A stretch of 64,000 nucleotides of DNA. It comes from Maricaulis maris MCS10. Lineage in GTDB: Bacteria; Pseudomonadota; Alphaproteobacteria; Caulobacterales; Maricaulaceae. The notes under the pieces were generated by a model that had not been told where the DNA came from, made no database searches, and saw only the letters and a program-made list of their open reading frames with translations. The stretch is from the NCBI RefSeq assembly GCF_000014745.1, contig NC_008347.1, positions 3,054,001 through 3,118,000 on the forward strand, written 5' to 3'. Below, in pieces: positions 28,894 through 41,954 of this stretch (position 1 is its first letter; each line of letters starts with the position of its first letter). The position numbers were made by a program, and so were the translations under genes.

Positions 28894-30207
28894 ATGCGTA
28901 TCAATGTCTTCGCTTCAGTGGTGGCTTTTGCCGTCGGTGCTGTTGCCATCGCAGTTTCCGCTGAAGGTGCCCAGGAAGATCGGTCGGCCAGCTTCCGCCA
29001 GATCGAGCTTTTTGGCGATGTCCTGAGCCGGATCGAGGCCGACTATGTGTCGGACACCGATCAGGCCGAGCTCATCGAAGCCGCAATCGAAGGCATGCTG
29101 GCCTCACTCGACCCCCATTCGGCCTACCACAGCCCCGATGCCTATGAGGACCTGCGCGTGACAACCCGCGGCGAGTATGGCGGGCTGGGGATGGAAGTGG
29201 TCCGGCGCGACCAGTACATCACCATTGTTTCCCCGATTTCCGACACGCCGGCCGAACGTGCCGGCTTGCGGACCAATGACCGAATCATTGCGGTCGACGG
29301 CGACGCGATCGTCGGCATTTCCGTTGACGAGGCCGTGGCCCTGATGCGCGGCGCTGTCGGCGACCCGGTCACCATCACCATCGCCCGCGAAGAAGATGAC
29401 CCATTCGACGTGACGCTGGTGCGCGACACGATTCCGCTTCGCACCGTGGCGACCCGTATCGAGTCCGGCGTTCCCTACATGCGGATTGCCGGCTTCAACG
29501 AGCGGACGACCGAAATGGTCCATGAAGGCCTGACCGAGTTGCGCGATGAATTCGGAACCGATCTGCCCGGCCTGATCATCGACATGCGCTACAATCCCGG
29601 CGGATTGCTTGATCAGGCGATCGGGGTGACGGATGTCTTCCTCGATGGTGGCGAAGTGGTCTCCACCCGCACCCGGGACCCGCGTGACACACAGCGCTAC
29701 AATGCCCGACCGGGCGACCGGCTGAACAATGCGCCGATCATCATCCTGATCAATGAAGGCACCGCGAGCGCGGCCGAGATCGTGGCCGGTGCATTGCAGG
29801 ACCGGGAAAGGGCTGTCCTCGTCGGCATGACGAGTTTCGGCAAGGGCTCGATCCAGACCATCATACCCTTGCGCGGCGGCCGGGATGGCGCCCTGCGTCT
29901 GACTACCGGTCGCTATTACACGCCGGCCGGCCGCTCGATTCAGGCAACCGGAATCATTCCCGACCAGCAGATTTCCGCCTGGGCGCTCAGCACCGACGAC
30001 GAGGCCGAGGCACCGCAGATCGGCTCGGAAGCCGACCTTGATGGCGCGCTCGTCAACGAGAATGGTGATGAACGCGAAAGCACCGACATTGCGGCTGTCG
30101 AACAGCCGCCCGTGGATTGGGCGGAAGACGAGGATTATCAGCTGCATCGCGCCGTCGAGCTGCTGAACGCGGCCATGGAAACCCAGCAGGCGTCCCTGCA
30201 GCCCTGA
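28894..30207 (+). CDS. ctpA: C-terminal processing peptidase (S41 family)
   Basis: 437 residues from the ATG at 28894. Signal peptide, PDZ domain (YGGLGMEVVRRDQYITIVSP to about residue 165) and S41 catalytic domain. The nucleophile Ser lies in EGTASAAEI and the general-base Lys in GMTSFGKGSIQ. The tail after about 370 is acidic and Glu-rich. Degrades or trims periplasmic proteins; next to EnvC-like and deacetylase genes it probably acts in cell-wall turnover. Confidence 0.94.
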   Translation: MRINVFASVVAFAVGAVAIAVSAEGAQEDRSASFRQIELFGDVLSRIEADYVSDTDQAELIEAAIEGMLASLDPHSAYHSPDAYEDLRVTTRGEYGGLGMEVVRRDQYITIVSPISDTPAERAGLRTNDRIIAVDGDAIVGISVDEAVALMRGAVGDPVTITIAREEDDPFDVTLVRDTIPLRTVATRIESGVPYMRIAGFNERTTEMVHEGLTELRDEFGTDLPGLIIDMRYNPGGLLDQAIGVTDVFLDGGEVVSTRTRDPRDTQRYNARPGDRLNNAPIIILINEGTASAAEIVAGALQDRERAVLVGMTSFGKGSIQTIIPLRGGRDGALRLTTGRYYTPAGRSIQATGIIPDQQISAWALSTDDEAEAPQIGSEADLDGALVNENGDERESTDIAAVEQPPVDWAEDEDYQLHRAVELLNAAMETQQASLQP

Positions 30208-30241
30208 CGGGGCCCGCCTGGTCGAGGACTACGGATGGAAT

Positions 30242-30265
30242 GGCGGCGGGTTTGATCCCGCCGCC
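30242..30265 (+). terminator. Hairpin downstream of ctpA
   Basis: GGCGGCGGG and CCCGCCGCC form a perfect 9-bp stem with loop TTTGAT, 34 bp after the ctpA stop. The following GTTAACCGTTTCTT is only moderately T-rich, so it may be a weak terminator or a processing site before the deacetylase gene. Confidence 0.5.
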
Positions 30266-30359
30266 GTTAACCGTTTCTTACAGCACACACAGGCACATTG
30301 GAGACTAACCGAAGGCTATCCGGCCTTCAGTCCGGCAACTCCAGACCCGTGCTGTTACG

Positions 30360-31697
30360 ATGTCGTCCGCCATTCTTCGCCACGCTCAACCGCTTCTGAC
30401 CTTGCGCGCCCCCCTGTTCGCCGGCCTCGCCGCAGCGGCCATGCTGAGCCTGATGATTGGTGGCGTCGCGCTGTTCGGAAATGGCGACATCGCATTGCCG
30501 CGGGCCATTGGCGGCGTACAGCCGGCTCCAGTGGAGGAGCAAGTCGCCAGTGATATGCGCGGAGACACCGGGGACCATGGCGCCGCCATTCGCTTCCTCG
30601 AGCCCGAGGGAGACGGCGAGGTCAGCCTGTCAGGCGTACGGGAAGACTTTCATGCCCCTGCCGCTGCGACCAGTCGGGAAATCGCCGCGGACACCAGCGG
30701 ATCCGACCCGGCGGACGCCGAGGCACGTGTAGCCGCGGCAGCAACCAATCCGAACGCGCTCGCGCAAGCGCCCATCGTCGGACTGACGGAACCGGGACCG
30801 GGCGGCCCCCTGCCAGTCATAGCAGCGAACGGCACCCGCCCCTCGCGAGCCTATGCGCGGCCCTATCATGGCGACCCCGGGGCACCAACGATTGCCGTCG
30901 TGGTCGGCGGAATGGGTCTCAATTCGACCGTGACACAGGCTGCCATCGATGAGCTGCCGCCGGAAGTGGCATTGAGCTTCGCGGCCTATGCTCGCGACCT
31001 CCAGGTCTGGATTGATCGGGCCCGGGCCGCCGGTCATGAGGTTCTTATCGAAGCGCCCATGGAACCGTTCGACTATCCCAACAATGATCCCGGCCCGCAC
31101 ACCTTGCTGGCGGACGGAACCGCGGAAGAAAACAGCCGGAGACTGGCTTGGGTGTTGAGCCGGGCGACCGGATATTTCGGTGTGACAAACTACCTCGGAG
31201 CGCGCTTTTCGGCATCACAGGACGCGATGCGCCAGGTTTTTGGTACGCTGGAAGGGCGCGGCGTCGCCTTCCTGCATGACGGCGCCGGTCGCCGTTCGAC
31301 CATCGAGGCCGCCGCCGGCGCCACGGATATCGAATACGCGGTTGCTGATCGGATCCTGGACGAGGATCTGTCACCCGACGCTATCGACGAGCGCCTGCTG
31401 GCCCTTGAAGCGCTGGCAATCCAGAACGGCTCGGCCCTCGGCACCGGCTTCGCCTATCCGGCCACTGTTGAACAAATACGCGATTGGGCTGTCAGCCTGG
31501 ACCTTCGGGGTTACCAGCTGGCGCCGCCATCAGCCGTCATGGCGCGTCGCCGCCTCGAAGCCCGCCTGGCGGCCGAGGCGGATTCCGCCCTGCCGCATGA
31601 CGAGACAGCCTCCACAGACCATCGCTGGGCACGCGATCCGAGTGACGCCGGGAGCGCTGATGACGGCTATGGCGCGCAGGCAGCCAGCGGTCACTGA
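30360..31697 (+). CDS. Divergent polysaccharide deacetylase family protein (YibQ-like)
   Basis: 445 residues. One N-terminal membrane segment (about 18-40), a 130-residue low-complexity Ala/Gly/Pro-rich linker, then the DUF610/divergent deacetylase domain from about 175: TIAVVVGGMGLN, EVLIEAPMEPFDYPNNDPGP, GYFGVTNYLGARFS and GSALGTGFAYPATVEQI. Known in conserved clusters with EnvC, CtpA and RppH; the enzymatic role is unproven. The stop overlaps the rppH start by 1 bp. Confidence 0.88.
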   Translation: MSSAILRHAQPLLTLRAPLFAGLAAAAMLSLMIGGVALFGNGDIALPRAIGGVQPAPVEEQVASDMRGDTGDHGAAIRFLEPEGDGEVSLSGVREDFHAPAAATSREIAADTSGSDPADAEARVAAAATNPNALAQAPIVGLTEPGPGGPLPVIAANGTRPSRAYARPYHGDPGAPTIAVVVGGMGLNSTVTQAAIDELPPEVALSFAAYARDLQVWIDRARAAGHEVLIEAPMEPFDYPNNDPGPHTLLADGTAEENSRRLAWVLSRATGYFGVTNYLGARFSASQDAMRQVFGTLEGRGVAFLHDGAGRRSTIEAAAGATDIEYAVADRILDEDLSPDAIDERLLALEALAIQNGSALGTGFAYPATVEQIRDWAVSLDLRGYQLAPPSAVMARRRLEARLAAEADSALPHDETASTDHRWARDPSDAGSADDGYGAQAASGH

Positions 31698-32200
31698 TGA
31701 CAACCGGAATGTCAGACCCTTATCCGCATCATCGCGCCAATGTTGGCATTGCCTTGTTCAACCGGGATGGCGAGATCTGGCTGGGCCGGCGTGATGGCAC
31801 GCCCGGCCCATGGAACTGGCAATTGCCGCAGGGTGGGATTGATGCCGACGAAGACGTCCAGGACGCCGCTCTGCGGGAGCTGGCTGAGGAAACGGGCATC
31901 CAGGCCCAACATGTGAGTTATCTCGGCGAGATCGACGGCTGGCTCGCCTATGATTACCCGCCGGAAGTCCGGGAAGACCCCCGCTTCCACAAAAAGCGCC
32001 ATCTTGGCCAGAAACAACGCTGGTTCGCCTTCCGATTTGAGGGCAGTGAAGCAGACATAGATCTGCAGGCCCACGCCGAAGTCGAATTTGATGCCTGGCG
32101 CTGGGGTCGGTTGAGTGAAATTCCTGACCTTATCATTCCGTGGAAACGGGATGTCTATCAGCAAGTTGCCCGCGCTTTCGCGCCATTCAGCAAAGAATAA
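31697..32200 (+). CDS. rppH: RNA pyrophosphohydrolase (Nudix)
   Basis: 167 residues. Removes pyrophosphate from 5' triphosphate RNA to start decay. The Nudix box runs from GGIDADEDVQDAALRELAEE into TG, with all catalytic Glu residues. PHHRANVGIALFNRDGEIWLG at the N-terminus and GQKQRWFAFRF later match RppH. An in-frame ATG at 31709 is an alternative start. Confidence 0.94.
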   Translation: MTTGMSDPYPHHRANVGIALFNRDGEIWLGRRDGTPGPWNWQLPQGGIDADEDVQDAALRELAEETGIQAQHVSYLGEIDGWLAYDYPPEVREDPRFHKKRHLGQKQRWFAFRFEGSEADIDLQAHAEVEFDAWRWGRLSEIPDLIIPWKRDVYQQVARAFAPFSKE

Positions 32201-32477
32201 TAGGCAAGATCATTCGGCCGCGCTGACAATCCGGCCCGATCAATCGACCGCCCCTCCACAATCACGGTTTCAATCTGCTCGAACGCCGAGATGGCGATAC
32301 GCGGGTCCGTACCGAGGATAATAAGGTCGGCATCATGCCCTGATACGATTAGGCCGCGACGATGTCTTGGGGTGCGATACCTGCCGCCTCCCAATCACGC
32401 ATTTCCCAATACCCTGCGAGGCCGGGCGGCGAGGACCACAGCGCCAGGGTTCCGAAACGGTCAGTGAAGAATGGGGG
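32158..32477 (-). pseudogene. Remnant of an amidohydrolase (3' end, frameshifted)
   Basis: Reverse-strand reading gives GYWEMRDWEAAGIAPQDIVA in one frame up to a stop near 32349. The next frame then continues SGHDADLIILGTDPRIAISA and FEQIETVIVEGRSIDR, which is the C-terminal strand pattern of imidazolonepropionase-type amidohydrolases (DADL..L..DP....A...V..V...G). The intermediate stretch is missing, so an internal deletion and frameshift killed the gene. The remnant overlaps the rppH end by 43 bp. Confidence 0.6.
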
Positions 32478-32693
32478 ATGTCCGTCAGCCGCCGGCTGAC
32501 GACCTATCGAGTTTCTGAGACCCAGCGCCTCATGCTCGAAACGCCAGACCGACCTCTTGTCGATCTCATGCTGGATTGCGGGTTTCAGACTCGATCGAAT
32601 TTCAACTGCGCCTTCAAAGACTTTACCGGCCAAACGCCGTCAGCCTGGCGAGCAGGACATGAAAAAGGGCCGCACCTGATGGAGCGGCCCTGA
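32476..32693 (+). pseudogene. Remnant of an AraC-family regulator (DNA-binding domain only)
   Basis: About 65 codons encode the second half of an AraC-type double helix-turn-helix: LTTYRVSETQRLMLETPDRP, LVDLMLDCGFQTRSNFNCAF and KDFTGQTPSAWR. The sensor domain and the first helix are missing; the homology starts where the amidohydrolase remnant on the other strand ends, so the join is probably a deletion scar. Not expected to be functional alone. Confidence 0.65.
32662..32691 (-). terminator. Intrinsic terminator after atpC
   Basis: On the minus strand AGGGCCGC pairs with GCGGCCCT over a 10-base loop and is followed by TTTTTC. It lies 28 bp beyond the atpC stop and overlaps the end of the AraC remnant. 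Confidence 0.85.
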
Positions 32694-32718
32694 TCAACCC
32701 AATATCAGTCGGTTCGCG

Positions 32719-33120
32719 CTAGTGCGCGGCAACGGCCTGCATGGCTTCATACTTGGCGACGAGGGCAGCGGCTTGGTCGCGCTCTTCCTCATCCTTCGCC
32801 GCAGTCACGTCTTCACGTGCGTCGGACAGGTCCCGAGCCAGCTTCTCGGTATCAATGTCGGCAACAGCAATCGCCTCTTCGGCCAGGATAGTCAGGCCGG
32901 CGGCGGTCACCTCGGCAAAACCTCCATGGATGAAGGTGCGCGTTTCCTTGCCATCATCAATGACAGTGATCGCGCCGGGGCGGATCACCGACATGAACGG
33001 TGCGTGGTTCGGCAACACGCCGAAATCACCCTCTTCGCCCGGCACGACAACCTGGTCGACATTGCCGGCGAACAGGCGACGCTCCGGAGAGACAAGATCA
33101 AAATGGAGTTTGTCGGCCAT
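32719..33120 (-). CDS. atpC: ATP synthase F1 epsilon subunit
   Basis: 133 residues, normal for alphaproteobacteria. Beta-sandwich N-terminus (FDLVSPERRLFAGNVDQVVV, GEEGDFGVLPNHAPFMS) and a C-terminal helical hairpin (residues about 90-133). Couples rotation to the central stalk and can inhibit hydrolysis. Unlike the usual order it does not follow atpD directly: a secreted-protein gene and a terminator lie between. Confidence 0.95.
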   Translation of the reverse strand: MADKLHFDLVSPERRLFAGNVDQVVVPGEEGDFGVLPNHAPFMSVIRPGAITVIDDGKETRTFIHGGFAEVTAAGLTILAEEAIAVADIDTEKLARDLSDAREDVTAAKDEEERDQAAALVAKYEAMQAVAAH

Positions 33121-33215
33121 GGGTCCACCCTTCGATAATCCGCGTCCGTCTAGCAGGTAATCCGGGGCTTGTGGACCCCTTTCCTTCAGCCCGCGACAGC
33201 GCCCCGACTGCGGCT

Positions 33216-33992
33216 TTACTGGCAGTCCGCAATACCGCGCGTCACCGCCTGCCAGAGGTCGGCGACCGCCCGGTTCCGAACACCTTCGATCCTTATGGTC
33301 ACATCAGCGCCACTGAATGCGTCGACCGGCAACTCTACAATCTGGCGGACGTGAATCGGGTAGGGCGGAATTTGTCGCAGAGGCTGGGCACCGGCAACAG
33401 GGCCAAGTGGCAATGCAGGCTCGGCGGCAAGCCGGTTGCGCCAGTCCCCGACAGTCGGACAGTCATGCTCCCACACGACCTGTACTTGGCGCATGCCTTC
33501 CAGGCCAGGCTCAAGCGCCACAAGGCCCGGGAACGCAACCGCGTCTCGCCGTGGCAAGTCCTGCGCCGATATCCCGCGCTCGCGCAGGTCTTCGGCAATG
33601 GCGGGACCGTCGAATGTGCGCACGGCGAGGTCATGAAACGCGTCGGGTTGGGCCGACAGGCGGGCACTTCGGAAGACCCACTCACACCTGTCCGTCGAGA
33701 TCTCGCAAAGCTGCACGAAGCTGGCCTCGAAGCCTTCATTCCAATACCCAGTCGAGCGGGTTGTTCTCGGCCCATCTTCGACACGTCGCCAGCCGCTCCG
33801 ATCCAGCCCGGCTGCGTAAGTGGCATCGCGTTCGGACAGCGCGCTGGCGCGAACCCAGGCCGACCAAGCCTGCCACAAGTCCTGGCCGCGATAGCCATCA
33901 TGATCGACCTGGGCAGCTTCCGGGCCCGGTGGGGGCGGCGGAGGTGGCGATGCGGTCCCTGCCATCAACGCAACCAAGACTGTCATGAACAT
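33216..33992 (-). CDS. Secreted protein of unknown function inside the ATP synthase operon
   Basis: 258 residues with GAGGGG seven bases before the ATG at 33992. A short signal peptide (MFMTVLVALMAGTAS) is followed by seven prolines. The mature part has no domain I recognise; it has Trp-rich segments (GQDLWQAWSAWVRAS) and cysteines at about 95, 102, 178 and 257 that could form two disulfides. It follows an intrinsic terminator after atpD and precedes atpC by 95 bp, so it probably has its own promoter and may be co-transcribed with atpC. Unlikely to be an ATP synthase part. Confidence 0.75.
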   Translation of the reverse strand: MFMTVLVALMAGTASPPPPPPPGPEAAQVDHDGYRGQDLWQAWSAWVRASALSERDATYAAGLDRSGWRRVEDGPRTTRSTGYWNEGFEASFVQLCEISTDRCEWVFRSARLSAQPDAFHDLAVRTFDGPAIAEDLRERGISAQDLPRRDAVAFPGLVALEPGLEGMRQVQVVWEHDCPTVGDWRNRLAAEPALPLGPVAGAQPLRQIPPYPIHVRQIVELPVDAFSGADVTIRIEGVRNRAVADLWQAVTRGIADCQ

Positions 33993-34054
33993 GTCGCTCC
34001 CCTCCGGTCACCGGCCTCGCTCGGGCCGACAGAAGGCTGCCCGGTTCGAACCCA

Positions 34055-34092
34055 AAAGAAAAGGCCAGCCCCCGGGGGAGCTGGCCTTTTTA
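34055..34092 (-). terminator. Intrinsic terminator after atpD
   Basis: AAAAGGCCAGC (34059-34069) pairs perfectly with GCTGGCCTTTT (34080-34090) with CCCCC/GGGGG continuing inward. On the minus strand the stem is followed by TTTTCTTTT, 25 bp past the atpD stop. It is also T-rich in the other direction, so it could work both ways. Confidence 0.85.
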
Positions 34093-34116
34093 CTTGATAT
34101 GCCGGAAGGGCCTATC

Positions 34117-36461
<2,345 letters not shown>

Positions 36462-36494
36462 CAGGCACTCCTCAGCGGTTGATCTCGATCAGGT

Positions 36495-38571
<2,077 letters not shown>

Positions 38572-38829
38572 GGCGTCTTCGCCGGTCTTCACCGTGACGT
38601 CACTCTCTAGCTGGATCAGCGCTCATCAATTTGTCGCGAACGACATAAACGCTTGATGTTCAACGATATAAGAAACGAGGCTTACCGTGTTGCACTGCAA
38701 GCCCCTCAGGTTCGGCGCTGCGATAGCACAGGGGGGAGCGGGCAGCAAGCCACTGGCACCGGGTGTTTCAGCGTACGGACGCAATCTGCTGCGACACAAA
38801 TCGAGACACGGCACCCCGGCCTTTGCCCA

Positions 38830-39558
38830 TCAGGTGTCCGGATCACCCTCGGTCCGCGACCGCCTCGCGAAAATATTCAATGTTTCGACCAGGAGCGAAA
38901 AAGCGATCGCGAAGTAGAGATAGCCGCGCGGAATGTGGAATCCCAACCCGTCGGCAACGAGTGCCACACCGACCAGGAGCAGGAAGGACAGGGCCAACAT
39001 CTTCGTCGTCGGATGGCGTTCGATAAAGGTGGCGACCGTGGTGGCAGCCAGCAACATCACCCCCATGGCTATAACAACGGCAGCAATCATGATCGGCACC
39101 TCATCCGTCATGCCGACCGCTGTGATCACCGAATCCAGGGAGAAGACAACGTCAATCACAACGATCTGGGCGACAATTGTCGCGAATGCAGCATGAACGG
39201 AATTGCCCGCGTGTTGGCCGGGACCTTCGACGGCGTGATGTATCTCCAACGTGCCCTTGCCAAGCAGGAAAAGCCCGCCGGCAACGAGGATCAGATCGCG
39301 CCAGGAATAGCCATGCTCGAAAATCTCGAAGAGCTCGGTTTCCAGCTTCGTGATCCACACCAGCCCAAACAGCATCACGACACGGAAGACCAGTGCCATC
39401 CCAAGACCAAGTGCCCGCGCCTTGGCGCGGTCTTCTTCCTTCAGTCGCGATGCCATCAACGCCACGAAGATCACATTGTCGATGCCCAGAACGATTTCCA
39501 GAAAGGTCAACGTGGCGAGGGAAAGCCAAATCTCAGGAGATGCGAGCAGATCCAGCAT
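38830..39558 (-). CDS. TerC-family integral membrane protein
   Basis: 242 residues with about seven hydrophobic segments. The family signature FLEIVLGIDNVIFVALMA at the N-terminus and VIDVVFSLDSVITAVGMTDE in the middle carry the paired acidic residues of TerC proteins. These transport metal ions (manganese exporter Alx/MeeY-like in some bacteria) or confer tellurite resistance; substrate unclear here. Starts 58 bp after priA. Confidence 0.92.
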   Translation of the reverse strand: MLDLLASPEIWLSLATLTFLEIVLGIDNVIFVALMASRLKEEDRAKARALGLGMALVFRVVMLFGLVWITKLETELFEIFEHGYSWRDLILVAGGLFLLGKGTLEIHHAVEGPGQHAGNSVHAAFATIVAQIVVIDVVFSLDSVITAVGMTDEVPIMIAAVVIAMGVMLLAATTVATFIERHPTTKMLALSFLLLVGVALVADGLGFHIPRGYLYFAIAFSLLVETLNIFARRSRTEGDPDT

Positions 39559-39616
39559 GATAAATATTCCCTCGTTGTGAGAACACTCTTTGCCTCCGGG
39601 TCTGGAGGCGCGGCGA

Positions 39617-41800
39617 TCAGATGAAGCTATAGGGTTCGACGTCGATTGACACCCGCACCGATGGGGGTGTCTTCACGCGCTTCGACCAGGCCCGAAGATA
39701 GGCGGAGATGTCGATTTCCTTGTCGGCGCGCACCAGGATACGGCGTCGGTGCCAGCCGCGGATCATCGCGCGTGGTGGTTCGGCGGGCCCCCAGATCTCG
39801 ACCCCTTCGGAATTGGGCGCCTTGGCGGCGTAATCATTCGCAACCCGGTCGACCTGTTCGGGATTCATCGACATGAAGCCGATTGCGGCGAGACGGCCGA
39901 AGGGGGGCAGCCCCAGCGATTCGCGGACCATCGCCTCCATTTCCAGGAAAGCGTCTCGGTCTCCGGCAATCAGGGCCTGGATGGCATCGTGCTCCGGCTG
40001 ATGGGTCTGCAGCAACGCCCGGCCCGGCCGGTCAGCCCGCCCGGCCCGACCCGCGACCTGGACCAGGGTCTGGAAAGTCCGTTCGCCGGCACGCGGGTCA
40101 CCACCGGCCAGGCCCAGATCGGCATCGACTACGCCGACCAAGGTCAAACCAGGAAAATTATGCCCCTTGGCGGCGATCTGGGTGCCGACGAGAATGTCGA
40201 TCTCACCCCGTTCCATGGCCGCAACAATCTCGGCCCCGGATCGACTGTCGGACGAATAGATCTCTACGCTCGCATCCGGAAAGGTGAGCTTCGCCTCTTC
40301 GGCGACCCGCTCAACGCCCGGTCCGATCGAGGTCAGGCTGTCTTGCGCATTGCAGGCCGGACAATGGGCCGGCTTTGGCATGGAAAATCCGGTGACATGG
40401 CAGACCAGGCGGCCAGTGTAACGATGCTCGACGAGATAGGATTGCGTATCTGGAGACACCATGCGGTGGCCGCAGGTCCGACACAGGACCAGCGGCGCAT
40501 ATCCCCGGCGATTGAGGTAGAGGAGGCATTGCTCGCCCCGCTCCAGCGTGTCGCGGACCGCTTCGATCATGGGCGGCGACAGCCAGCGCCCCGTCTCGGC
40601 CGGATGCTCGCGCAGGTCGATCGTGTCGACTTCCGGCAAAACGGCTGCGCCGGGACGGGCGGCCAGTCGGACATGAACATAGCGCCCGGCCAGCGCATTG
40701 GAGAGACTCTCAAGTGACGGGGTTGCCGAGGCGAGAATGACCATTGCCCCCTCTATCTTTGACCGCACCACAGCCAGATCACGGCCCTGATAGGGCAGGC
40801 CCTCATCCTGTTTGTAGGTCGGGTCATGCTCCTCATCGACAATGACCATGCGGAGCTTGGGAAATGGCAGAAACAGTGACGAGCGAGCCCCGACCACGAT
40901 CCGCGCCCGCCCCTCTGCGACCTCGCGCCAGGCCCGGCGCCTGGCTTTGGGGCTGGCGCCGGAGTGCCACAATGCCGGTTCGACTCCGAAGCGAGCCTTG
41001 AAGCGCGAAAGCACCGCCTCGGTGAGGGCAATCTCGGGCAGCATGATCAGGATTTGCGCCCCGGGTTCGCGGCGGAGCACCTCGGCAATCGCCTCGAAAT
41101 AGACTTCCGTCTTACCAGAGCCCGTGACCCCGTCCAGCAGCGCCGCCTGGAAGCCACCAGCACGAACAAGACGGCGCAAAACCCCCGCCGCTTCGGCCTG
41201 CATCATCGTCAGCGTCAGACCTTCACGCTCCGAGTCGGGCAGACCGAAGGGTGGATCAACCGGTCGCGTCAGTTCGGCAAGTGCCCCCGATTTCGCGAGG
41301 CCCTTCACGACCGACGCCGTGACGCCGGCTTCGCGGGCAAGGTCGGCAGCGCTGGCCTCGTGCAGCACCTCGACAGCATCAAGAACGCGACCCCGCGCAT
41401 CGGTCATACGGTCTGGCTCGCCGCTGCCACGTCGATACACAGTTTCCGTCGGAGAGGGTTTGAGGGCATCTCCCGAACGCAGGACCGAGCGCAAGACGAT
41501 CCCGGGCGACTGGACCAGATAGCGCGACAGCCAATCGACAAAGAGGCGGGTACCCTCCGGAAGGGGCGCCCCGCCGGCTGGCTCCTCCACCTGCTTTAGC
41601 GCCCGCTCGCCCGGGCCCGGCTTGACGGCCCAGACCACGCCCCGCGCCGCGCGCTTTCCCAACGGAGCGACGACATGGTCTCCCGGCTGCAGACACATCT
41701 CCGGTGGCACCAGATAGTCAAACGCCTCTGGCAAAGGCAGCGGAAACAGGATGGAGACGCGATACGGGCTATCTTCGGTCACGGTCGGGGCCTGCGGCAT
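39617..41800 (-). CDS. priA: Primosomal replication helicase PriA
   Basis: 727 residues, normal length. Restarts stalled forks. Order: N-terminal DNA-binding domain, winged helix, helicase lobe 1 with GVTGSGKTEVYFEAI (Walker A) and VIVDEEHDPTYKQ, the zinc-binding insertion near 435-480, and lobe 2 (VGTQIAAKGHNFPGLTLVGV, VAGRAGRADRPGRALLQT). In the zinc region CRTC and CPAC remain, while the other two cysteine pairs are reduced (HRMVSPDTQSYLVEHR and CHVTGFSMPKP), leaving five of eight cysteines. Confidence 0.95.
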   Translation of the reverse strand: MPQAPTVTEDSPYRVSILFPLPLPEAFDYLVPPEMCLQPGDHVVAPLGKRAARGVVWAVKPGPGERALKQVEEPAGGAPLPEGTRLFVDWLSRYLVQSPGIVLRSVLRSGDALKPSPTETVYRRGSGEPDRMTDARGRVLDAVEVLHEASAADLAREAGVTASVVKGLAKSGALAELTRPVDPPFGLPDSEREGLTLTMMQAEAAGVLRRLVRAGGFQAALLDGVTGSGKTEVYFEAIAEVLRREPGAQILIMLPEIALTEAVLSRFKARFGVEPALWHSGASPKARRRAWREVAEGRARIVVGARSSLFLPFPKLRMVIVDEEHDPTYKQDEGLPYQGRDLAVVRSKIEGAMVILASATPSLESLSNALAGRYVHVRLAARPGAAVLPEVDTIDLREHPAETGRWLSPPMIEAVRDTLERGEQCLLYLNRRGYAPLVLCRTCGHRMVSPDTQSYLVEHRYTGRLVCHVTGFSMPKPAHCPACNAQDSLTSIGPGVERVAEEAKLTFPDASVEIYSSDSRSGAEIVAAMERGEIDILVGTQIAAKGHNFPGLTLVGVVDADLGLAGGDPRAGERTFQTLVQVAGRAGRADRPGRALLQTHQPEHDAIQALIAGDRDAFLEMEAMVRESLGLPPFGRLAAIGFMSMNPEQVDRVANDYAAKAPNSEGVEIWGPAEPPRAMIRGWHRRRILVRADKEIDISAYLRAWSKRVKTPPSVRVSIDVEPYSFI

Positions 41801-41954
41801 GGGCGAAGGTTTGAGGGCTTGATTCTTATGCGACTATACCGGTCCAGCCGCATTCATTCGCCGACCCACCTCATGTTTTGTCTGCGCCGGCGCCGTCGGT
41901 TTGCATATCGTAAACCGAATACCCCAACAGTGACCGCTCAAACCGAGAGAGACA

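Noticed and set aside
38600-38825. Small gene between atpH and the TerC gene
   Set aside because: Short frames only, no ribosome site and no recognisable product; taken as the atp promoter region.
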